A stretch of 35,681 bases of DNA from Candidatus Sumerlaeota bacterium (GTDB lineage Bacteria; Sumerlaeota; Sumerlaeia; JAPLSS01). Both the position numbers and the translations under genes were made by a program. Position 1 is the first letter of the stretch, and every line of letters begins with the position of its first letter. The notes under the pieces were generated by a model that was not told the DNA's origin, ran no database searches, and saw nothing but the letters and a program-made list of their open reading frames with translations. This document shows, piece after piece, positions 29,801-35,681 of the stretch. The DNA is taken from assembly GCA_026398515.1 (NCBI GenBank), contig JAPLSS010000511.1:1-35681 (forward strand), written 5' to 3'.

Positions 29801-30127
29801 GCGCCTGAACTCCTTTCGGTTGACATGGGCGGAAAGGGCCAATCCAACGGCCCTTTCGTCGAATCGACGCCCTGCTCAGGGCAATCTCCATGCCGCGAAA
29901 GCGCGGGCGGCGGATTCCGGCCAAATCCGCCGCCGATTTTCTCCGCCGAATGCTGTCAATGCGCAACTTGCATGTTTGCTTATGATGTCCCAGCCGAATG
30001 CCGCGTTAATGGAATACCGCCCCGCCGTCTGGTTACGATCTGGGCGCCATGAGCAAAAAGAGCCAAATGGCGACGAGCTGCGCAAAAACAGATGACTCCC
30101 CCCGCCTTTCCCCGCTACAGTGGCCCC

Positions 30128-31366
30128 ATGGACAACGCCGTCGAACTGCGCGGGCTTTCCAAGAAATACGTGGTCGAGGAAGACCGCGCCTACACCTTGA
30201 AGGAAAGCGCGTTGCGGCTGTTCCGCACGACCGCGCGCCAGGAGATCGAGGCGCTGCGGCCGCTCGACCTGGACGTGCGCCGCGGCGAGACGCTGGGCAT
30301 CGTCGGGGCCAACGGCGCCGGGAAGAGCACGCTGCTGAAGTTGATTTCCGGCGTCGCCTCGCCCACCGCCGGCACGGTCCGGGTCGACGGCACGTTGATG
30401 GCGCTGATCGAACTCGGCGCCGGCTTTCAACCCGAGCTGTCGGGGATCGAGAACGTGTTCCTCAACGGCTCGCTGCTGGGCCTGTCCGACCGGCGGATCC
30501 GCGAACTGCTGCCGTCGATCCTCGAGTTTTCCGGCCTGGGCGTTTTCGTCCACACGCCGGTGAAACGCTATTCCTCGGGCATGGTCCTGCGGCTGGGGTT
30601 CGCCATCGCGGCGCACGTGGAGCCGGACGTCATTCTGCTCGATGAGAATCTGGCGGTGGGCGACGCGGCCTTCCAGATCAAGTGCCAGGCCAAGTTGGTC
30701 GAGTTGAAACGCAGCGGCCGGACCATCGTTCTGGTGACGCACAGTTTGGACATGGCGGAATGGCTGTGCGACCGCATCGTCTGGCTGAGCCATGGCGGGG
30801 TGGCCTCGATGGGCGCGCCGGGCGAGACGATCAAGCGCTACGAACAGGCGATCGCCGACATGGAACTGCGCCCGTGGAGCGAAGAGGCGCGCCGCCAGCA
30901 TCGCCATTCGCCGCTGACCGAGCGTTTTGGCACGGGCGACGCGGTGATCCGCGAGTTCTCCCTTCGCGACTCGACGACGGGCGCGGCCCGCCACGTGTTC
31001 GGCGAAGGCGAGCCGATGACCATGGAAATCGCCTATGAAGCCCGGCGCACGATCCCCAACCTTAACGCCGAGGTGTCCGTTCATCGCGAAGACGGCTTGT
31101 CGGCTTTCCTCGTCAACGCGACCGAGGAAGGCCGGACGTTTCACGTGGAACGAGGGGAAGGGGTCATCAAGATCGCGTTCGACCAACTGTGGCTTCGGCC
31201 GGGGCGCTATCTGGCGTACGTGGGCCTGAGCCCGAACGACAATCCGAGCGTGTTCTTCGATCTGCACCTGCGGATGTACCACTTCCTCGTTGAGCCGCGC
31301 CACGCCACGCAATTCGCCACGGCGATCCGCCTGCCGGCGCGGCTGGAGATGCGGACGGGGGGGTGA
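30128..31366 (+). CDS. Polysaccharide ABC transporter ATP-binding protein with C-terminal Wzt_C-like domain
   Basis: LGIVGANGAGKSTLLKLISGVASPTAGTVRVDGTLMALIELGAGFQPELSGIENVFLNGSLLGL; RYSSGMVLRLGFAIAAHVEPDVILLDENLAVGDAAFQ; C-terminal beta domain. Confidence 0.9.
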   Translation: MDNAVELRGLSKKYVVEEDRAYTLKESALRLFRTTARQEIEALRPLDLDVRRGETLGIVGANGAGKSTLLKLISGVASPTAGTVRVDGTLMALIELGAGFQPELSGIENVFLNGSLLGLSDRRIRELLPSILEFSGLGVFVHTPVKRYSSGMVLRLGFAIAAHVEPDVILLDENLAVGDAAFQIKCQAKLVELKRSGRTIVLVTHSLDMAEWLCDRIVWLSHGGVASMGAPGETIKRYEQAIADMELRPWSEEARRQHRHSPLTERFGTGDAVIREFSLRDSTTGAARHVFGEGEPMTMEIAYEARRTIPNLNAEVSVHREDGLSAFLVNATEEGRTFHVERGEGVIKIAFDQLWLRPGRYLAYVGLSPNDNPSVFFDLHLRMYHFLVEPRHATQFATAIRLPARLEMRTGG

Positions 31367-31408
31367 GGCGAGGACCAAAGGGACCTATTGGTTTTCTTGC
31401 CCCGACCC

Positions 31409-32263
31409 TCACGGCAAAGTCGCCAGGGTCTCTTTGACGCGCTCGGTTTGCGGGTACGTGGGATATCGGTCGAGAACCAGCTGGAGGGCTTTCCGGGCGT
31501 TTTCGTTGTCCTTCAGATAGTAATAGCAATATCCGATTTTCGCCGCCGCCTCCGACTCGTAGCTGCACCCCGGATAGTCTTTGAGCACTTTCTGATAGAC
31601 TTCGATGGCTTTGAGGAATTCACCCTTGGCGGCCGCGGGCAGTTCGCCGGCGCCTTTGGCCTGGCCCAGCCCCTTGCTGTAATGGCACTCGCCAACCCAG
31701 AACAGGGCGTCGCCCGCGCGCGGATGCTTGGGGAACGCCTGCACGAACTGCTCGTATTTCACCTGCGCGCGGTCGATGTCCTGGGCGGTCCACGCCTTCG
31801 TCGCCTCCAGGTACGCGTCCTCCGGCGAGATGCCCGCCAGGGGCGAGGCAGACGCCGCCGGAGTCGGCGTCAAGGTGCCGGCCGTGGCGGACGGCGTGGC
31901 CGGGGCCGTGGGCGCCCCAAGGCTCGACGTCGAAGCCGGCGGGATTCCCGTCGCCATCGGCGCGCCGCCCGGCGCCGCCCCTTCGGGCGGGCGGGCCATC
32001 ATGTCCGCCAGCCGCTCGTCGACATCGCGCAGCGTCGATCCGAGCGACTCATGCCGCACGTCCAGCTTCTCCTCGATGGCGTTGAGCGAGTACATGATCT
32101 TCTGGTCGTTGCCCGTGGACGTTTCCTTCAGCCGGTTCAACTCCAGCTTGATGTCGCGGATATCGCTCTGAATCTGATTGGCCTCGGACCTGGTCAAAAA
32201 CGAGCATCCGACGCTCGACATGGCGAGCGCCGCCCCCATCGCGGCCACGATCGTGCGCTTCAT
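31409..32263 (-). CDS. YbgF/CpoB-like tol-pal system TPR lipoprotein
   Basis: MKRTIVAAMGAALAMSSVGCSFLTRSEANQIQSDIRDIKLELNRLKE...; C-terminal TPRs DAYLEATKAWTAQDIDRAQVKYEQFVQAFPKHPRAGDALFWVGECHY; adjacent to pal. Confidence 0.85.
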   Translation of the reverse strand: MKRTIVAAMGAALAMSSVGCSFLTRSEANQIQSDIRDIKLELNRLKETSTGNDQKIMYSLNAIEEKLDVRHESLGSTLRDVDERLADMMARPPEGAAPGGAPMATGIPPASTSSLGAPTAPATPSATAGTLTPTPAASASPLAGISPEDAYLEATKAWTAQDIDRAQVKYEQFVQAFPKHPRAGDALFWVGECHYSKGLGQAKGAGELPAAAKGEFLKAIEVYQKVLKDYPGCSYESEAAAKIGYCYYYLKDNENARKALQLVLDRYPTYPQTERVKETLATLP

Positions 32264-32387
32264 CGCCCTGCTCCAGGAGACTCGAATGGCTCCGCCCCGC
32301 CCCTCGCCGGCGCTCAGGGCCTGCGTCCGGGGCGGATTCCAACGCCGGCCGAGCCCAACGCCGGCCGATTTCCCGCCCGGGTCCAAC

Positions 32388-33011
32388 TCATTTATACACG
32401 AGGAACTGCACGCGGCGGTTCTTGGCCCAGGCCGCCTCGTTGTGCCCGGGATCGATCGGCCGGTCTTTGCCGTAGCTGATGACCTTGAGGTTCTCGGGCC
32501 GCACGCCCTTGGCCGCCAGGAACTCGCGCACCGCGATGGCGCGCCGTTCGCCCAGCGCGAAGTTGTATTCGCGCGTTCCCCGCTCGTCGCAATGGCCTTC
32601 GAGCAAGACCTGCGTGGTGGGATTCTCCTGCAACCACGCGGCGCTGCTTTCGAGTTTGGCCTGCTCCCGGCTGTCGATATCGGCCCGGTCATAGGCGAAG
32701 TACACGGTCTGCAGCGCGGAGACCGCCTCGGTGGCCCCGCCCGTCGGCCGCGCGTTGGCCAAGTTCATGTTGCCTTCGCCCGGCACTTCGGGCATTTGCA
32801 GCCCTTCTGGGGTGACTTCGGGGCCGCCGGTCATCGGCGGAGGGGGCAAGGGTTCCAAATTCTGCTCGGGGCCGGGCGCCGCCTTGGTCTCTTTGCTCCA
32901 GAAGTCCCACCACGGTTTGCCGGAACTGCTGCCGCGGCAGCCCGCCGTCACAACGCACACCAACATCAGCATGCCGGCCAGCCGGGCCGTCTGGATCGCC
33001 TGCTTGGACAT
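32388..33011 (-). CDS. pal: Peptidoglycan-associated lipoprotein (OmpA C-like), paralog 1
   Basis: Lipobox VTAGC; VYFAYDRADID...VLLEGHCDERGTREYNFALGERRAIAVREFL...ISYGKDRP...NRRVQFLVYK. Confidence 0.92.
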   Translation of the reverse strand: MSKQAIQTARLAGMLMLVCVVTAGCRGSSSGKPWWDFWSKETKAAPGPEQNLEPLPPPPMTGGPEVTPEGLQMPEVPGEGNMNLANARPTGGATEAVSALQTVYFAYDRADIDSREQAKLESSAAWLQENPTTQVLLEGHCDERGTREYNFALGERRAIAVREFLAAKGVRPENLKVISYGKDRPIDPGHNEAAWAKNRRVQFLVYK

Positions 33012-33147
33012 GTCGGGATTCCTCCTGCTCGAATTCGAAAGATGAACAGCGGTTGCGGCGCCGAAACTCGGCCGCCGCTTCGGCCTATTCCTCCACAGAC
33101 CCCGCTCGCCCCATGGAGTTCCCCCCCGGGAGGGCTTCCCCCGCATT

Positions 33148-33768
33148 CTATTCATTGTAGACCACGAAACGGACTCGCCGGTTTAGACGCCAGGCGGTTT
33201 CGTTGTCGCCTGAAGCCACCGGCCGCTCCTTGCCATAGCTGATCGTGTGCATGCGTTTGGGATCGGCGCCCTGTTCGATGAGGAACGCGCGCACCGCGTC
33301 GGCGCGCTTCTGCCCCAGCATCAGGTTGTATTCATGCGTTCCGCGCTGATCGCAGTGGCCCTCGATCTGGACCCGGGCCTTGGAATGACGCTTCAGCCAC
33401 TCCACGGCGTCGGCCAGCGCCTGGCGCGTCTCCGAAGTCAGCTCCGCCGAATCGTAATCGAAATAAACCGTTCGCAGCTGCGGCACGGCGCTCACGGCGG
33501 GCCGGCGCGGCGGCTCGGGCCGTGAAGCCCGCTCGCCCGGATCGGCGCCTGCGTCCTTGGTTGACAGGACGGGGTAGGCGTCTCTTTCCAATTCCGGGGA
33601 AACCAAAGCGCTCTGTCCCGCGTCGCTTCGGCCTTTCTCGCCGCCGAGCCCTGACGGCCACGTCGCGCACCCGCCGACAACCACGGCGAGCGCGCCCGCA
33701 ACAAGCCCTAAGCCGCCTTGGCGCAAGCGCCCGCGTGCAGCGCCACTGATAGTGCCGCGCGCTTTCAC
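33148..33768 (-). CDS. OmpA-like / Pal lipoprotein, paralog 2
   Basis: Lipobox VVGGC; VYFDYDSAELTSETRQALADAVEWLKRHSKARVQIEGHCDQRGTHEYNLMLGQKRADAVRAFL...NRRVRFVVYNE. Confidence 0.9.
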   Translation of the reverse strand: MKARGTISGAARGRLRQGGLGLVAGALAVVVGGCATWPSGLGGEKGRSDAGQSALVSPELERDAYPVLSTKDAGADPGERASRPEPPRRPAVSAVPQLRTVYFDYDSAELTSETRQALADAVEWLKRHSKARVQIEGHCDQRGTHEYNLMLGQKRADAVRAFLIEQGADPKRMHTISYGKERPVASGDNETAWRLNRRVRFVVYNE

Positions 33769-33838
33769 GGCCTGTCAACTCCTATCATGAGAAAGTCCCG
33801 CCGGATGCCCCGCCGGCCGGCGCTACGAACAGCCCGCT

Positions 33839-35188
33839 CTACTTTGTCGGCGGATATGGCCCCCAATCCGGGGAATGGCTTTCCCCCTGGAACGTGATCT
33901 GGCGCACGTTGGTCCCGTCGGAATTCATGATGTAGAGCTGATACGAGCCGGTCCGGTCCGACGAAAACACCAAGTGCTCGTTGTCGGGCGCCCAGGAGGC
34001 GTCCTCGTTGTTGCCGCCGCCGTTGGTCAGTTGTTTCCAATCCTCCCCCTCGACGTTCATCGTGTAGATGTTGTAGTCGTCGCCATAGGAGACCTGCGAG
34101 GTGAAGGCGATCCGGTCGCCCTTGGGCGACCAATCGGGCGAGACGTTCTGGTAGTTCTTGAAGGTGATGCGCCGCGGGTTCGTGCCGTCGGCGTTCATGA
34201 TGTAGACGTGCGGATGGCCGGTGCGGTCGCTGACAAAAGCGATTTCGCCGGCATTGGGGCTCCAGGACGGCGAACCGTCGATGGCCTTGTTGGTGGTCAG
34301 GCGCGTCAGACCCTGGCCGTTGCGGTCCATGGTGTAGATTTCGGCGTTGCCGTCTTTGGACAGCATGGCGGCGATCAACTGGACCGCCGGGCTCCAGTCG
34401 GGGGAGAGGTTGGAGCCAGAGCGGCGCGAGATGAACCACGACTTCGAGCCGTTGGTGTAGACGCCGCACATGTCGGGGTTATAGTCCTTGTACGAGGTGT
34501 AGTAGAGTTCGGTGGCGTTGGCGCCCCAGGTGGGCGTGGCGTCCAAACTCTTGTCCGAGGTGGCCTGGCGCGGGTTCTTGCCGTCGGCGTCGCAAAGGAA
34601 GATTTCCTTGTTCTGCCCCTGACGGCTGACGTAGGCGACCTGGGTCGAGGCGATGCCGCGCACGCCGGTGACCGCCTGGACGATCTCGTCGGCGATCCAA
34701 TGCGCCAGCGCGCGGTATTCCGCGGCCTTCTGGGTATAGCGCTTGCCCAGAACGCGCTGGCCTTCGTTCACGCTGTATAGTTTGCAGTCGATGGACAGCG
34801 TGTCATCGCCGGCGATCTGATATTCCGCGACGACCAGGAATTGGGCCTGCAGGGCGCGCCAATCGACGAAATTGATGACGCCGGATTTGCGGTCGCGCGC
34901 GGCGGCGTCTTCAATCAGCCCTTGTTGGTCCCGGTCCCCGACCTGCTTGAAATAGCCCGAAATCTCCAGGTCATTGTAGATGATGGTGTTGAAGACTCCC
35001 GGCTCCAGCTGCCTGGCGGAGCCTTGCCCGGGCTGGAAGCTGGGAATGGCGATGGTCGAGACCGTGCGGCCTTCTTGCGCGCGCACGACGCCGATGTCGG
35101 CTTCCACTTCGGCGCCAGGGGCGAGAGGAACGAAGGGGGTCAGGAGGGCGCACAATCCGGCGAGGGCGATCCATGTCTTCCGCAACAT
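33839..35188 (-). CDS. tolB: Tol-Pal system protein TolB
   Basis: Signal peptide; N-terminal domain VFNTIIYNDLEISGYFKQV; repeated propeller units (SDRTGHPHVYIMNADGTNPRRITF, SSDRTGSYQLYIMNSDGTNVRQITF). Confidence 0.95.
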   Translation of the reverse strand: MLRKTWIALAGLCALLTPFVPLAPGAEVEADIGVVRAQEGRTVSTIAIPSFQPGQGSARQLEPGVFNTIIYNDLEISGYFKQVGDRDQQGLIEDAAARDRKSGVINFVDWRALQAQFLVVAEYQIAGDDTLSIDCKLYSVNEGQRVLGKRYTQKAAEYRALAHWIADEIVQAVTGVRGIASTQVAYVSRQGQNKEIFLCDADGKNPRQATSDKSLDATPTWGANATELYYTSYKDYNPDMCGVYTNGSKSWFISRRSGSNLSPDWSPAVQLIAAMLSKDGNAEIYTMDRNGQGLTRLTTNKAIDGSPSWSPNAGEIAFVSDRTGHPHVYIMNADGTNPRRITFKNYQNVSPDWSPKGDRIAFTSQVSYGDDYNIYTMNVEGEDWKQLTNGGGNNEDASWAPDNEHLVFSSDRTGSYQLYIMNSDGTNVRQITFQGESHSPDWGPYPPTK

Positions 35189-35422
35189 GCCGTAGAGCCT
35201 TTCCGAGAGAGGGAATGAGAAGGCGGCGAGGCGCGCCGCCCGCGGAGCGAAATGACAACGCCGCGGACAAGTCCACGTCCTGCGCCGGGCAAAGTCGCCT
35301 GTTCCCGCAGGCACGGACTTCCACAATCGTCGAAATTGTTGGCGGGAGCGGGAGCGTTTTTCAACCCATTTCTTTTCTCCCCCGTGCGACCAGACCCGCC
35401 GCGCGCGGCGAGGGTTTGATCC

Positions 35423-35511
35423 GTTGAGTTCGGAGTGACGCCTTTAGGCGTTCGGACGGCCAATCCGGAAGCGCCTGGAATAACGCCTGAAGGCGTCACT
35501 CCGAACTCAAC
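35423..35511. repeat. REPIN-like element with 30-bp inverted arms
   Basis: GTTGAGTTCGGAGTGACGCCTTTAGGCGTT (35423-35452) versus reverse complement of 35482-35511, GTTGAGTTCGGAGTGACGCCTTCAGGCGTT: 29/30 identical. Confidence 0.95.
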
Positions 35512-35599
35512 GCCCGAAGTCTCTGTTGTCGTTTTCCGCCAGTTGTGTACGATACGTGGAGGATGTCTCGCGGTCATTCCCGTTACGGAGGGCTGAACG

Positions 35600-35681
35600 A
35601 TGGCTCGCAAATCCCCGCTCCAGGAACGCGCGGCGGAGGCCTGCAAACGCCTGAAGAAGAACTACCCCGACGTGACCATTC
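35600..35681 (+). CDS. N-terminal fragment, possibly endonuclease III-like (truncated by window edge)
   Basis: MARKSPLQERAAEACKRLKKNYPDVTI; resembles Nth N-termini (RLKK.YPD), but too short to be sure. Confidence 0.35.
   Translation, partial: MARKSPLQERAAEACKRLKKNYPDVTI

Noticed and set aside
29940-30000. Sigma-54 promoter for glnA
   Set aside because: I looked for GG-N10-GC in the AT-richer stretch upstream of glnA and did not find a convincing match on the minus strand.

Overview
High-GC bacterial window, probably from the Planctomycetota/PVC or a nearby phylum (inferred from gene content and repeat style, not tested). I support about 20 genes. They include a polytopic GT-C/DUF6020-like protein with a duplicated extracytoplasmic domain, a xylose-isomerase-like TIM barrel, a secreted CBM/propeller/DUF3604 protein, a Tat-exported sulfatase, a Gfo/Idh/MocA oxidoreductase, an apparently exported MTA/SAH nucleosidase, and a GH10 xylanase gene that looks broken. 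Further genes are a deoxyhypusine-synthase-like protein, a DUF5009/NagX-like acyltransferase, a tmRNA (ssrA), a GIY-YIG nuclease, a zinc-ribbon/GYF protein, carB, an SDR, a secreted glycosidase-like protein, a duplex sugar/nucleoside ABC ATPase, a PAS histidine kinase, glnA, a Wzt-like ABC ATPase, and a tolB-pal-pal-ybgF cluster read from the minus strand. The strongest unexplained signal is a dispersed population of paired inverted repeats whose arms each carry a G[T/G]AG-like foot followed by a small hairpin. This is the architecture of REP/REPIN (BIME) elements. One copy lies in frame inside the ABC ATPase gene (75 bp, 25 codons) and another supplies the stop codon of the 932-aa membrane protein. 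A second repeat class is a set of 9-bp-period degenerate tandem repeats in four intergenic gaps. Other items are a transposase remnant missing from the ORF track, a frameshifting internal deletion in the GH10 gene, and direct repeats between ssrA and a GIY-YIG gene. Nothing here is proven to be a new system. The repeat/REPIN population is the best candidate for follow-up.
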